This document shows positions 10,622-20,186 of a stretch of 64,000 bases of DNA, one piece after another. The notes under the pieces were generated by a model. It did no database searches. It was not told the origin of the DNA and saw only the letters and a list, made by a program, of their open reading frames with translations. Made by a program: the position numbers and the translations under genes. The stretch comes from Pycnococcus provasolii (taxonomy: Eukaryota; Chlorophyta; Pseudoscourfieldiophyceae; Pseudoscourfieldiales; Pycnococcaceae): contig OW568862.1 in assembly GCA_938743325.2 (NCBI GenBank), forward strand, positions 783,501-847,500, written 5' to 3'. Position 1 is the stretch's first letter. Each line of letters starts with the position of its first letter.

Positions 10622-11382
10622 GAATAAAATTAAGATAGGACTACAGGATATGTACACCAACACCAACACCTACTAAGGACTACGATAGCTTACAATACTA
10701 TTTATTAAGGAACCACCACAAAGACAAGGTAAGGTAAGCAAGATATCGCCTTAAGACGTTTGATGAAACGTTTCTTAAGACAAGTTCAGGCCGGGACTGA
10801 TGACTGATGTGATGTGCTTAAGGTCGTCTGATGAGAGAAAGTAAAGGGATTGATGGGCCCCACGGTGGTAGACTACTGCATAGGGGAGAGGGCATAACTA
10901 GTACTACGGTAAAATGATGGGGCACCCCCAAGAGGCGAAGAACCACGGTCATCATCACGGTAAATGTTCGACATTCCCAAAGTAAAGTTTCGGAATACAT
11001 AACGGTGATGATCGGTAGTTCTTAGTCTATGATAAAAATGTACTGTACAGTACAGTACTTTACTTTACGGGTATGTACCCGGGTATGTTACCGTACAGGC
11101 CAGGAGGCCCCCAGGGGGGATAGTTGGTAAGTAGGGAGAGCCGGTGCACCGTTAGGGTTATGGGTTAGGGTTATGGGTTAGTTAGGGTGTTAGGGTGTTA
11201 GGGTGTTAGGGTGTTAGGGTGTTAGGGTGTTAGGGTTAGGGTTAGTAGGCAGGTGTTAGGGTTAGTAGGCAGGTGTTAGGGTTATGGGTTAGGTCTCTCT
11301 CCCTCCCCCTCCCCTGTTCTCCCCCTCCCTCCGTCGCCCTTTCTTTTTCGACGCCTTGAGCATCCGATCCCAGTTCCGCACC
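10622..11382. other. Intergenic region with AT-rich part and G-rich telomere-like array
   Basis: No gene is supported. From 10680 to 11070 the sequence is relatively AT-rich with GTACTGTAC/CAGTACAGTAC words near 11041-11058. From 11100 it becomes G-rich and leads into the TTAGGG-type array. A CCCTCCC-rich pyrimidine tract follows at 11297-11335, just before the DnaJ start. It probably holds the promoters of the divergent coiled-coil gene and DnaJ. Confidence 0.6.
11152..11293 (+). repeat. Interstitial telomere-like array (TTAGGG with GTTAGGGT variants)
   Basis: The sequence contains GTTAGGGTTATGGGTTAGGG, then about six 8-bp units GTTAGGGT, then TTAGGG units separated by TAGTAGGCAGG and further degenerate units. 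The G-rich strand is the sense strand of the DnaJ gene, whose ATG is 89 bp downstream. Genes lie on both sides, so this is not a chromosome end. Confidence 0.9.
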
Positions 11383-12768
11383 ATGGCGCACGCCATGGTT
11401 ATCCCTTCCATGAGCAGAGGCCTTCACATTGTGGTCTTGTCATCCGGGGTCTCTATGAGAGGTCTTATCTCTAGCTCTAGCTCTAGGGGTGTTTGTTCGT
11501 TCAGGTGCTTGGCTTCTTTGGCTTCGTCATCATCTTCTTCTTCATCATCTTCTTCTTCTTCAACGTCTCTGGCTGGTGTTGGCTGGTCTGGTCTGCCTGG
11601 TGTTCGTCCTTCGTGGTTCGACGTGGGATATAATAATAAGAATAAGAATATGGGTATGAAGAAGCACAATGTTCGAGGATTTGCAGCAGCAGCATCCGCA
11701 CAGGCAAGAACGCAGGACTACTACGAACTGCTCGGCGTGCCGCGCGGTGCGTCGTCAGACGAAATCAAAAAGGCGTACAGGGACATCGCCAAGAAAAATC
11801 ACCCCGATGTCAACGGAGGCGACGAGGCGGCGACGCAGAGATTTCGAGACGCACAAAAGGCGTACGACGTTCTACGCGACGAAAACAAACGGCGACTGTA
11901 CGATAACTTTGGCGAGCAGGCGGCGGAGTCTGGCGGTGCCGACATGGGTGGAGGAGGAGGATTTCCAGGTGGTGGGTTTCACGGCGGCTTCCCAGGCGGC
12001 GGCTTCCCAGGCGGCGGCTTCCCAGGCGGCGGCTTCCCAGGCGGCTTCTCGTTCCGCTACGAAAGCAACTCCGCGCAAGGCAACCCGGACATCGAGGAGC
12101 TTCTCGAGCAGTTCTTCGGCGGCGGCGGGCCAGCTGGCGGCCCCTCGAGAGGGAGGCGGCGTGGCGCGGACGTTTCCGCGAACCTCGAAGTTAGCTTCGA
12201 CGAGTGTCTCAAAGGTGCATCGCACAATGTCGTCGTCGAAGATAATTCTGGCGGACGTGAGAACGTTGAGCTGAACATTCCCGCGGGTGTCGAGGACGGC
12301 GACGTAATTGTACTGGAAGGGAGGGGTGGACATCCGCGGGCTGGACGCAACGGTCAACTTCCACCCGATGCAAAGCGAGGCAATCTGCACATCACGTTGG
12401 ACGTCAGGCGCGATCCAAATCGCGTTTTTGAGCGCAACGGTGCAAACCTCACAGTGACAAAGCGCGTGTCTTATGCCTCGGCGTGCCTGGGGACGATCGT
12501 CGACCTGCCTGTGGTGCCAGGGCAGGAGAATCAGGAAGCTATGCGCATGCGCGTGCCGGCTGGCATCCAGCACGGCACAACTCTGCGCGTGGAGAACCGC
12601 GGCCTTCCCGTGCTACGCCGGCGAGGCTCGGTCGTGCTTGGCAAGTCTTCCGGCGGCCGACGCGGAGATCTATACGTGCGCATCGCCATTGACGTACCAC
12701 AGAAATTGTCGGCGGAGCAGAGAGCGCTGTTGGAACAACTTCAAGCGCTTGAGGAGGGGGATAGATGA
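11383..12768 (+). CDS. Organellar DnaJ/Hsp40 co-chaperone without zinc-finger domain
   Basis: Hsp70 co-chaperone that stimulates the ATPase of its Hsp70 partner and passes on unfolded clients. 461 residues from the ATG at 11383 (context CACCATGG). The first ~105 residues are Ser/Arg rich with few acidic residues, like a mitochondrial or plastid transit peptide. The J domain begins DYYELLGVPRGASSDEIKKA and carries HPD. Next come a Gly/Phe linker with tandem FPGGG units and two beta-sandwich client-binding domains ending with RRGDLYVRIAIDVPQKLS. No CxxCxGxG repeats are present, so it is type II-like in layout although organellar DnaJs are usually type I. The open frame extends 27 bp upstream only through a TTG. 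Confidence 0.9.
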   Translation: MAHAMVIPSMSRGLHIVVLSSGVSMRGLISSSSSRGVCSFRCLASLASSSSSSSSSSSSSTSLAGVGWSGLPGVRPSWFDVGYNNKNKNMGMKKHNVRGFAAAASAQARTQDYYELLGVPRGASSDEIKKAYRDIAKKNHPDVNGGDEAATQRFRDAQKAYDVLRDENKRRLYDNFGEQAAESGGADMGGGGGFPGGGFHGGFPGGGFPGGGFPGGGFPGGFSFRYESNSAQGNPDIEELLEQFFGGGGPAGGPSRGRRRGADVSANLEVSFDECLKGASHNVVVEDNSGGRENVELNIPAGVEDGDVIVLEGRGGHPRAGRNGQLPPDAKRGNLHITLDVRRDPNRVFERNGANLTVTKRVSYASACLGTIVDLPVVPGQENQEAMRMRVPAGIQHGTTLRVENRGLPVLRRRGSVVLGKSSGGRRGDLYVRIAIDVPQKLSAEQRALLEQLQALEEGDR

Positions 12769-13198
12769 AATCTGTGATCTTGTTCATTCAGTTATGGACT
12801 GGAGTTTACTTCGTCCAACGGTCTTCCGTGCACACCATTTACAATGACCATGCAGCCCATTCCTTGACCCGCCACTCACGGCGCATTTGTACATGGCGCT
12901 GGTGATCTCGAAGGTCCAATCAGGGCGCCACTTTTCGTTGGCGTTGTCGCGAGAGCTCCGCTCGCGCTTTGCTTGTTGTCGCTGTTGTCATTGCCAACGT
13001 CGCCACCATGCAGAGTTGCACCAGCAATATGGACTCATAGGCCACATCTAACAAAAGAAAGGAAGTGAGAATCGTGCATTATCTGCTCTTTCAGCTAGCG
13101 TGAAATCTTATCTAGTACTTTTACTCATTGAAAACAATTTCTATCACAACAAACAAACAAAAACAAGGAATGAGAATCGTATTTTTTCATCAGCCAGC
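12769..13198. other. Convergent 3' intergenic region, DnaJ / HAD phosphatase
   Basis: No gene is firmly supported. On the minus strand an open frame from about 12993 to 12784 reads as protein-like, with TFEITSAMYKC and LHGHCKWC, but has no plausible start for its full length. It could be a remnant or a 3' exon, and I do not call it. The stretch from 13080 to 13170 is A/T rich. Confidence 0.4.
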
Positions 13199-14254
13199 CT
13201 ACGACGCGCCCACTGCGGCGGACGCAAGCCAACGCTTCGCACTCGCCACAGCCGCAACAGTGCCTGCTGGTCCACCCTCGGGCATAGCCACGCAGCAGAT
13301 TCTACCATCGTTGCTCGTATTCGTGGAAGACGACGCAGACTCGCGACAGAGAGCAGCAACCGATTCAGAGGTGCACTGCACGACAAACGCGATTCCCACC
13401 TCTCGCATCATGGGTAGGTCATTGTCATCATCGCAAAGGCAGCATGCGGCACTTCGTGGAACGCCAAATTGCTCCATGAGGTAGCGCGTGGCATTTCCCT
13501 TCCCTGCCGTTTCCAGGCTGACGTCCGTATGGCCTAGGTTGGTTGTGACACTCACGCCAGGCGGCAAGTCGACGGGCCACTGGTCGATTCCGTTCGGTAC
13601 GCGGAACATAGTCTCGTAGCTTTTGTCATCGATCGTGACTCCGTGCTCGCGCAGTTGTGCAGCGAGCTGTCGTAGCGGTTCTCGCAGCACGGGAGGATCC
13701 TGCGCTTCGTCGTCTGACCCGTGTACTCGCCGCCATTGCAAGTCCTCCGTCCACTCGTTATCTTCATTTCGGTAGAAGATGCGCCCCCCTCCTTCGCTGA
13801 CGTATGCTTCGGCGCGAGGCAGCGCGTCAGCTCTTCCCCGTACCGTCGGCCATCTCGCTCCTGACACGAGAACGAAGCGCGCGCCGCAGGAATCTTTGAG
13901 CGCGTTGACGTCGTCCTTGAGTGATGCCGGCACGTACCCGACGAGTCCCGTGGACGACGGCGGCAGTGCTTCAAGCGGCACGGCCCCTGATGTTTCTTCC
14001 CGGTACGACGTTTCGGAACCCGGGAACCCGTCTGCTGCTTCTGCTGATGGAGGTTGTGATGATGGTTCCAAGGGCGCCATCTGCCCTCCATCTGCCCTGT
14101 CTTCCGCTGATGAAGACCCTCCCGGAACGTATGAGAAGTTTGATGGATGGACCTCGACCACGCTGCCACTAACTTTCATATGCTTCAGGTAGTGAACGAG
14201 CGTTCCGTCGATATCGCTGAACACCACGGAGCTGAACACCATGTCGTCTCCCAT
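13199..14254 (-). CDS. HAD-superfamily phosphatase, sucrose-phosphatase/Cof-like
   Basis: Predicted Mg-dependent sugar-phosphate phosphatase; the substrate is not determined. Motif I is FSDIDGTLV, motif II is the Ser in VSGARWPTV, and motif IV is CDDDNDLPMM with the acidic metal ligands. The insert between motifs I and II and the VPNGIDQWPVDLPPG cap segment fit a type II (C2) cap. An upstream ATG at 14389 would add 45 residues, but a TATATA word overlaps it on the minus strand. A TATA box there would place the transcript start downstream of 14389, so the ATG at 14254 (MGDDMVFSS, 351 residues) is preferred. No transit peptide is clear. It is convergent with DnaJ. Confidence 0.8.
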   Translation of the reverse strand: MGDDMVFSSVVFSDIDGTLVHYLKHMKVSGSVVEVHPSNFSYVPGGSSSAEDRADGGQMAPLEPSSQPPSAEAADGFPGSETSYREETSGAVPLEALPPSSTGLVGYVPASLKDDVNALKDSCGARFVLVSGARWPTVRGRADALPRAEAYVSEGGGRIFYRNEDNEWTEDLQWRRVHGSDDEAQDPPVLREPLRQLAAQLREHGVTIDDKSYETMFRVPNGIDQWPVDLPPGVSVTTNLGHTDVSLETAGKGNATRYLMEQFGVPRSAACCLCDDDNDLPMMREVGIAFVVQCTSESVAALCRESASSSTNTSNDGRICCVAMPEGGPAGTVAAVASAKRWLASAAVGAS

Positions 14255-14383
14255 CGTACCTAGGATACGTTCTGAAAGATGAAAGCTTTGTCCCAGAGCG
14301 AGGGGGAGGGGAATATAGCTTGGGGTTCCCGGCAGCCCGGGTCCCACGATCTTTTCGGACGACGATCTGACACTACCGTACAA

Positions 14384-14396
14384 CGGCATATATAAA
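14384..14396 (-). promoter_or_regulatory. Probable TATA box of the HAD phosphatase gene
   Basis: On the minus strand the sequence reads GGGTTTATATATGCCG, a strong TATA match about 135 bp upstream of the chosen ATG (14254) and overlapping the more distal ATG (14389). Start-site mapping would settle whether the transcript begins about 30 bp further on. Confidence 0.45.
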
Positions 14397-14567
14397 CCCG
14401 CGGGTCCAGGCCCGGGCAGCCGGGAGAGAGGGGGGAAATCAATCTCAAGCCGTCAAGGGAGAGATTTTCCACCGCAGAACAGGACAGGACAGTATTTGGG
14501 GATATTTGGGGCGCTGAGTTTCTCCCCCCAAGAAGCCATGGTTTAGGAGGAGTCCGGAATGCAAATC

Positions 14568-14637
14568 TAGGGTTAGGGTTGGGGATCGGGTTAGGGGTTA
14601 GGCAGGGTACGGTAGGGTTAGGGAGACCTGTTAGGGA
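14568..14637 (+). repeat. Degenerate TTAGGG-type array
   Basis: TAGGGTTAGGGTTGGGG is followed by GGGTTAGGGGTTAGG, GGTAGGGTTAGGG and TTAGGG. It lies about 315 bp upstream of the HAD start (14254). Unlike the other arrays, the G-rich strand is antisense to that gene. It also lies 150 bp past the 3' end of the minus-strand gene at 14788-15390. Confidence 0.85.
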
Positions 14638-14787
14638 GATGTGTGCATGTATGTATAGACTACCATGTTGATGTATTACAAATGTTGTTGAAAAGGTCAT
14701 TATCGTAGGTGGGGAAACGTGTGGTGAGCTTGTTGGGTGAAAAGCTTGTTGTTGAGGGAGCTTGTTGTTCGTGGGTGGGTGGGTGGG

Positions 14788-15390
14788 TCATAGTCCGCGG
14801 CGCCTCTCACGATCTGTCGGCTTGAGACGTTGCCGGATCTCGTCAATGTCCTCGTCGTTCACGTCCTTCTTCTCCGCCCAAGGGTGGTTGTCGGGAATGT
14901 CCATGCCTGCCAAGTCGTCAGTCGCCTTCAAGTCGCGCGCGCGACGACGACGAGCCTCCATAATAGCATCCTCCGAGAGCTCCGGAGCCTTCACCTTGTT
15001 GACGTTTCGCATAGCCTTGCCGTCGTCGTCAACGCGAGCGACGTTCCCCGTTCGCATGACGCCGCGATCCCGTATGCTCTCGACGCTTCCCTCGCTTCCC
15101 ATTGCACGCAGCACCGCCGCGAGCGCTGCGAGCGCCGCCGCCGCCGCCGCCGCCGCGAGAGCGGGCTGGGCCTTGACCGTGTCCATCAAGGATGGCTGAG
15201 CTGGCGGTGGAGCCGCCTGCGCGGTCTTGGTCTCTCGCTGGTTTCGTGCCGCACGAACGAAGCAACGTGAGCGTCGCGAGAGGCGGGCACCACCGGGCGC
15301 GCCGGGGTAGTAGTGCCGGGTGCGCATAGAACCACTGCACAAGCCTGAACCACTGCATGGTCTTGACGACGCATGATTGAGCGCGATCAT
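14788..15390 (-). CDS. Small single-span membrane protein with plastid-type transit peptide, function unknown
   Basis: 200 residues from the ATG at 15390. The first ~60 residues are rich in Ser, Arg and Ala with almost no acidic residues, as in plastid or mitochondrial targeting peptides. One hydrophobic, strongly Ala-rich segment (about residues 77-96) could be a membrane helix. The rest is a charged, helical C-terminal tail ending in DRERRRGL, with an acidic stretch EKKDVNDEDIDEIRQ. I do not recognise a family. The 5' neighbour on the other strand (15664) also encodes a small transit-peptide membrane protein, so the 273-bp gap may be a shared promoter. Confidence 0.7.
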   Translation of the reverse strand: MIALNHASSRPCSGSGLCSGSMRTRHYYPGAPGGARLSRRSRCFVRAARNQRETKTAQAAPPPAQPSLMDTVKAQPALAAAAAAAALAALAAVLRAMGSEGSVESIRDRGVMRTGNVARVDDDGKAMRNVNKVKAPELSEDAIMEARRRRARDLKATDDLAGMDIPDNHPWAEKKDVNDEDIDEIRQRLKPTDRERRRGL

Positions 15391-15528
15391 ACTCTCGTAG
15401 CAGCCACAGTGACGCAGTGACGCAGGAACACAGTAATGGTTTTTTCGAACAAAAGAGGGGTCGAGAAAACCTGGGTCTGTGGGAGGGGGAGGGAAATGAA
15501 GTTTGAACTGAGGAGGGCGGGCCTTTTG

Positions 15529-15554
15529 CCTAACCCTAACCCTAACCCTAACCC
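15529..15554 (-). repeat. Short telomere-like array (four CCCTAA units on the plus strand)
   Basis: The plus strand reads CCTAACCCTAACCCTAACCC and onward; TTAGGG is therefore on the minus strand. It lies 139 bp upstream of the minus-strand ATG at 15390, on that gene's sense strand, and 110 bp upstream of the plus-strand ATG at 15664. Confidence 0.9.
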
Positions 15555-15663
15555 CGTCCCCTTTTCTAATTTCTAGTGGTAGGGGATACCACCTTATCCA
15601 CCGGTATCTCCCCCCCCCCCTCCCATAATCTCGTTCGGATCCGTAGTCTCATTTTCGTATTCT

Positions 15664-16212
15664 ATGTCGGCTTCGCTCCTTCTCAAGTCAAGGGCCGCCT
15701 TGAGGCCGCAGTCAGTGGCCAAGTGTTGTGCGTCACAGCGAAGAATAGCAAAGGTTCCGGCGCGCGTTCTCTCTTGTCGCAAGTCGCTCCTCCAGAGGAT
15801 GTGCAGGGCGTCCTCGAAAGACTCGGACAGCAAGTCGTCGTTCGCGAAGGAACTCGCGGAGGCGGGGGGTGCACAGACAAAACCAACCTCGAAGAAGTCC
15901 TCCTCAAAGAGGCGAGCGGCGCGGCGTAAACTGGTCGACGAGCGAACCACGGAGGGATTCCCAGGCTCTGACGACTTCTGGGAAGGGGATAAGTGGGAGT
16001 GGCTCGGGTTCGTCACGCAGTACTACTACATCTTCATCGTGCTTGTAACCGCGGCTGTTGGCGGGTACGCAAGCAACACATATAACGACGGCGCGACCCA
16101 GTTCGTGGAGAATGCGAAGGAGGATAAGCCGCTAACGATTGTCGACGCGAAGGACTTGTTTGCTGCGCCAGCGCCTGCTTCAGTGGACGCGCCACCGCCA
16201 TCGGCGGAGTAA
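15664..16212 (+). CDS. Small plastid-type single-span membrane protein with FWEG...QYYYIF...YNDGA motif
   Basis: 182 residues from the ATG at 15664. Residues 1-50 are basic and Ser rich with no acidic residues, like a chloroplast transit peptide. The mature part has DDFWEGDKWEWLGFVTQYYY running into a single membrane span (about residues 117-140), then SNTYNDGATQFVENAKE and a Pro/Ala-rich acidic end. A 'FWEG..W...G....QY' stretch before one membrane helix and 'YN(E/D)GA' after it recalls small plant chloroplast membrane proteins, but I cannot name the family. A C-run (11 C) lies at about 15610. Confidence 0.65.
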   Translation: MSASLLLKSRAALRPQSVAKCCASQRRIAKVPARVLSCRKSLLQRMCRASSKDSDSKSSFAKELAEAGGAQTKPTSKKSSSKRRAARRKLVDERTTEGFPGSDDFWEGDKWEWLGFVTQYYYIFIVLVTAAVGGYASNTYNDGATQFVENAKEDKPLTIVDAKDLFAAPAPASVDAPPPSAE

Positions 16213-16296
16213 AGGAAGGAGACAGTGAGAATAAAACCCCTAACCGTAAATCCCCACACTTCCACACACTTTTTCCGCCCGATCCTCTTTTTGGAA

Positions 16297-17127
16297 ATGG
16301 CGTCATGGAACCTCCTCCGACGTTGTCAAACGTCCTGCTCCTCCGCGCTCACGTCGTCCTTGAGGGCGTCCAAGGTTGGTGGTGGCTTCCCCTTCGCTCT
16401 GCTGCCTCAAAGATGCTTCGCCTCCTCCCCACCAGACACGAAGCTGTACGAGTGGCGCACGTACCACCTCAAGCCGGATACCGTGCCGCAATACATCGCC
16501 ATGTGCGACGAAACAGCCGCACTGCGCAAAAAGTTGAATCCCGCGCTGCTCGCGTTCTTCCAGGTTGAAACGGGTGGAAATGTCAACGAAGTTAGGCACC
16601 TGTACTGCTTCGACAGTATCAGCCACCGAGCGGAGATTCGTGCAGGTGGTGCGGCGAATGCGGAGTGGAGGGACTTTCTGAAAAACAGCCTGCCGTTCGT
16701 CGCGTCCATGAAGAGCGAGCTATTCACGTCAAGCGCAGAGTGTCATGCCGCGGCGGAGTCTGTGCATCCTCAGAACTTTCAGCCTGCAAATGATGGACCC
16801 GGATTTTACGAGATGCGATCGTATCAGCTCATCCTAGGATACAATCCTGTGCCAAAACTCTACGACGCTTTTGCAAGCGGCCTGCCCGCTAAAGTGGCTG
16901 CCGACCCCACAGGAGGCCAGCTTGCATTTCTCGGCGCGTCTGAGGTGGGAACGCTTAACCAGGTGGTGGAACTGTGGCGCTACAAGAGCTGGGAAGATAT
17001 GCTCACAGCTCGCCAGGCGGCGAGACCCGTGCAGGCGTGGCGTGATACCATTGGCACGGTTGCGCCGATGGTGCAGCACTTCGACACGTCAGCGCTCAAG
17101 CCATGGGCCTTCAGCCCGTGGCAGTGA
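16297..17127 (+). CDS. NIPSNAP-family protein, mitochondrial
   Basis: 276 residues from the ATG at 16297 (MASWNLL); the frame extends 5' only through a GTG. Residues 1-50 look like a mitochondrial presequence (Arg, Ser, no acidic residues, then CFASSPP). The mature part has two ferredoxin-like dimeric alpha/beta-barrel repeats. The first begins LYEWRTYHLKPDTVPQYIA and the second FYEMRSYQLILGYNPVPK; the 'E.R.Y.L' opening is the NIPSNAP signature. In animals these proteins associate with mitochondria and mitophagy; their role in algae is unknown. TGTAA follows at 17181, 54 nt past the stop. Confidence 0.9.
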   Translation: MASWNLLRRCQTSCSSALTSSLRASKVGGGFPFALLPQRCFASSPPDTKLYEWRTYHLKPDTVPQYIAMCDETAALRKKLNPALLAFFQVETGGNVNEVRHLYCFDSISHRAEIRAGGAANAEWRDFLKNSLPFVASMKSELFTSSAECHAAAESVHPQNFQPANDGPGFYEMRSYQLILGYNPVPKLYDAFASGLPAKVAADPTGGQLAFLGASEVGTLNQVVELWRYKSWEDMLTARQAARPVQAWRDTIGTVAPMVQHFDTSALKPWAFSPWQ

Positions 17128-17287
17128 TTCCGACGACGACGACAACGACGACCTTGTAGAAATGCGTCTTGGGTGATAATTGTAACGATCATTCGTAACT
17201 TCCAGCATCCCGGTCTAACGGCATAACGGGGAATTTGATTTCAACCCAATGGCGGCAACACAAAAGCAACTTATGCTCGCCAGCAAC

Positions 17288-18730
17288 TTAAAGGCCAGCA
17301 GTGACAAGGCCGTGCAGCGTGATGATTCCTGTCACCTGCTTGCTGTCATTCACAACAGGCAAGAATGTCACCTTCGTCGGCTCCTCCATGGACTTCATAG
17401 CTTCCACCGCCATCGCGTCCTCGTTAATGGTTCGAGGCGTCTTCGTCGCAACCATCTCGAGCGGCTGCTCGAGCACGCTGCTTCCCTTGCTCTGAAGCGC
17501 TCTTCGCAGATCGCCATCCGTAAATGTTCCCTCGAGAACGTTGTTCTCGCCAACGACGAGCACGCATCCCGCTCCCTTGCTGCTGAGCTCGACGAGGCTG
17601 TCTATCACCTTGACATCCTTCTTGACGAACGGCAAATCCTTCGCATTCATCACGTCCGACACCTTCAGCAGAAGGCGCTTGCCAATACGTCCAGCCGGGT
17701 GGTTTTTCGCGTACTCCTCCTGCGTGAGGTTGCGCTCCTTCATGAGCGCAATTGCGACCGTGTCGCCGAAAAGCATCTGAATTGCTGTCGACGTCACAGG
17801 CGCAAGGTCGAACGGGCACAGCTCGCGCTCAAGCGGCAGGTGCACGTGCATGTCACAGGCCACGTCGAGCTTGGAGCCCTTGACAGAGCTGACACCGATA
17901 AGCTTCGCACCCTTCGCGCGCGCGTAAGGGATCAGCGTGAGCAGCTCGCTCGTGCTTCCAGACTTGCTGAAGAGCACGAGCAGGTCGTTCTCCGAAACGA
18001 TGCCAATGTCGCCGTGCAGAGCGTCCGTTGGGTTGAGGAACACAGCCTTGGTTCCCGTGGACACAAGCGTCATGCTGATCTTCTGAGCAATGAAACCACT
18101 CTTGCCAACTCCGGAGAAGAACACGACACCCTTGCAAGCCATGATTTCCTGTTTTGTATTGGTTGTGTTAGTTCCGTGTATTCGTTTGTGACGTCGTGAG
18201 CTTCAGCTTACGACTTCGATATTGGCCCCACACATCGCCGCCACACACACAAAGTCGCTTTGCATTCCTCGCGTCTCCTGCGCCCTCCTTTTCTTGTGCG
18301 CCTGGTGGGTGGGCTTGTCGCGTTTCGATGGCTTTGGATCCCACACCTTATCCGTTTTGCTACGAATTTCACTCAGCCGCTGCGCCGTTCACTTCGTCGA
18401 AGAACGAGTCAAATGCGTCACTCTCCCAGGACGGAAGGACGGACGATCGAACGAAAACTGGCGAACACACAGCTCTGAATTTACGCGTGCTTAAGCCTTG
18501 CACTTCTTAGCGCAAGCACCCCATCACGAGGTACTTTTACCACGCATTCACGCAAAACAAGAAGCCTTAAGGCGCCCCCTCCCTCCTCCCACAAGCCAGT
18601 AACGTACCTTGCAGAAGTTTGCGAGCGGTTCGTACTCAAGGTTGTCGAAGAAGTAGTCCATTAACTTCCTCTGTTCGTTGAAGAGGTCCTGCAGACCTTC
18701 GTTGGACGCGGGGTGCGACGCGGGCGACAT
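17288..18730 (-). CDS. KDSD: D-arabinose 5-phosphate isomerase (KdsD/KpsF/GutQ family), two exons
   Basis: Converts D-ribulose 5-phosphate to D-arabinose 5-phosphate, the first step toward the acidic sugar Kdo. The coding region is complement(join(17288..18148,18608..18730)), 327 residues, almost the length of E. coli KdsD. Exon 1 ends NFCK|GTACGT and the 459-nt intron (18607-18149) ends ACAAAACAG before exon 2 (EIMACKGVVFFSGVGKSGF). The phase-0 join reproduces the plant homolog layout ('YFF..L......A..(A)KG.(I/V)FF(T/S)GVGKSGF'). Domains are a SIS fold with GVGKSG, FSKSGSTSE and LPLERELCPFDLAPVTSTA, then two CBS domains (DGDLRR; TLHGL). No transit peptide is seen, so it is probably cytosolic. 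Confidence 0.92.
18149..18607 (-). other. Spliceosomal intron of the KdsD-type gene
   Basis: 459 nt on the minus strand with donor GTACGT and acceptor AAAACAG, phase 0. It is a multiple of three but contains stops in the coding frame. Joining its flanks restores the N-terminal helix found in plant and bacterial homologs. Confidence 0.9.
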
Positions 18731-19511
18731 ACTTACTTACTGGCTTGCAAAGAGAGGTTGAAAGTTCAGGTGTGTGAGATGACAGTCGTGATGATCGCGC
18801 GGCCGGGAGGTGTTTGAGGCGGGACTTTCCAACGAGGCCGAGGCCGCGCAACAGGGGCCTTGTGAGCCCTTGAGGAAGGAACCTCAATGTCCTGAGCCAA
18901 GCGGCCTGATGCGTGATGCGAGGCTCGGGATGCGGGAAGGATGGAAGGAGGGACGGTGAACACGCGCGCTTCATTCTTATTTCTTTCCACACACTGAGCT
19001 CAGTCCACACACACGCTGCGCTGTTCCTCCGCTGTCCGGTTCGTTCCACCTACATATGTATCACCATCTGTCTCACCTCTCAAATGAAAATGGGATCCCA
19101 TCGACGAGCCTCAATTGTTCAACTCAACAACGGACTGTTGTTTTTGGGGAGGTACCACTACTTTTTAGAAGGAATGACCCACCTTTTGTTGCGGACTTTA
19201 GGGTAGTACTTTTGGTAAAATTATCATCGGACTATCCATCCAAGAAGGCGCACTACATATGATCCCATTCTCACAGTAAAGTTACTTCATCAAAGAGGCG
19301 CGCGCGTCTTGATTCTCTTGATGAAGGAAGTCTCGAGTCTCGATAAGATACTTGCAAGCCACGATCAGATTCCTCTCTAGACTATCGTAGTACTTCGGTA
19401 TTCACCAAACACAATGGCACGAAACCCCGAACCCAAACCCGAATTCGGACCCCCCCTTTCCCTGTTCCATTTCTCACAAAGCCTTCTTCACTTTTGAGGT
19501 TGTTGTCCGTC
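18731..19511. other. Divergent intergenic region
   Basis: No gene is supported. It lies between the KdsD-type start (18730) and the next plus-strand start (19512). It contains an AGTACT word at 19389 and, close to the second gene (19421-19460), a run of CCCGAACCCAAACCCG-like words. That run resembles a decayed form of the C-rich telomere-like motif seen elsewhere in the window. Confidence 0.55.
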
Positions 19512-20144
19512 ATGCCGTGGTGGTCGTGGGGATCCCCTCCCGACGGTGGTAGTGGTGGTGGTGGTGGCGGCACCACCACCACTTTGAAGACGAAACGTCA
19601 GCTTGAGACCTCGTCTCAATCGTCAGAGCTCCTCTCTGACGGTAGCGGCGTCACTCCTCCTTTGTCGTCGTCCTCCCGGGATGCGGCACCACCGCCGCCA
19701 ACTCCGTCCTCCTTCCTCGGAACAGGAACGCCCGTCCCGGACGAACCTGGCGCGATCATGTACGGAAACAAGTGGTTCGGAGTCGTCATGCGAGCACCGC
19801 CACCTGATGACACGCCTGGACAAGTTGAGGAACGCGAAGCGCGCATCGACGCTGACGTGGAACGCGAACACCTCGGCGACTGGGCAAGGGCGGAACGCGA
19901 GTATGCAGAACAATACGGCAAATGCGTCCTCGAAACGTCATACAAATTCTGCATGATGGGACTCGCCGCGGGCATTCCACTTGGAATCTATCAAAAAAGT
20001 TACTTGCCACCCGTGCTCATGGGCATGGCGGGTAGCACGTTCGACTTCGCGGAAGGCACCAAGTCGCCGAAGTGTCTTGAACTGCAAAAGGAAGTTGAGT
20101 ACATCAAAATGGTTCGACGCGAAGGCAAAAGCGAGCGAAAGTAG
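19512..20144 (+). CDS. Conserved-looking small membrane protein, function unknown
   Basis: 210 residues from the ATG at 19512 (MPWWSWGSPP); the frame extends 5' only through TTG. The first ~85 residues are low complexity (Gly, Thr, Ser, Pro). The C-terminal half has GNKWFGVVMRAPPPDDTPGQ, a charged helix and two moderately hydrophobic segments (LETSYKFCMMGLAAGIPLGI; YLPPVLMGMAGSTFDFAEGT). It ends in a basic tail. I do not recognise the family; a small organellar inner-membrane protein is one possibility. TGTAA lies at 20155, 11 nt after the stop. It is convergent with the Makorin gene (42 bp). Confidence 0.65.
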   Translation: MPWWSWGSPPDGGSGGGGGGTTTTLKTKRQLETSSQSSELLSDGSGVTPPLSSSSRDAAPPPPTPSSFLGTGTPVPDEPGAIMYGNKWFGVVMRAPPPDDTPGQVEEREARIDADVEREHLGDWARAEREYAEQYGKCVLETSYKFCMMGLAAGIPLGIYQKSYLPPVLMGMAGSTFDFAEGTKSPKCLELQKEVEYIKMVRREGKSERK

Positions 20145-20186
20145 AATAATGCTATGTAAAAGAACAAATATTATTGATTAAAAAAA

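Noticed and set aside
11152-11293. A true chromosome end at the telomere-like arrays
   Set aside because: All arrays are internal with genes on both sides, short and sometimes degenerate.
17249-18199. 316-codon plus-strand open frame
   Set aside because: It is the complement of the KdsD-type gene, whose motifs and plant homology are unmistakable on the minus strand.
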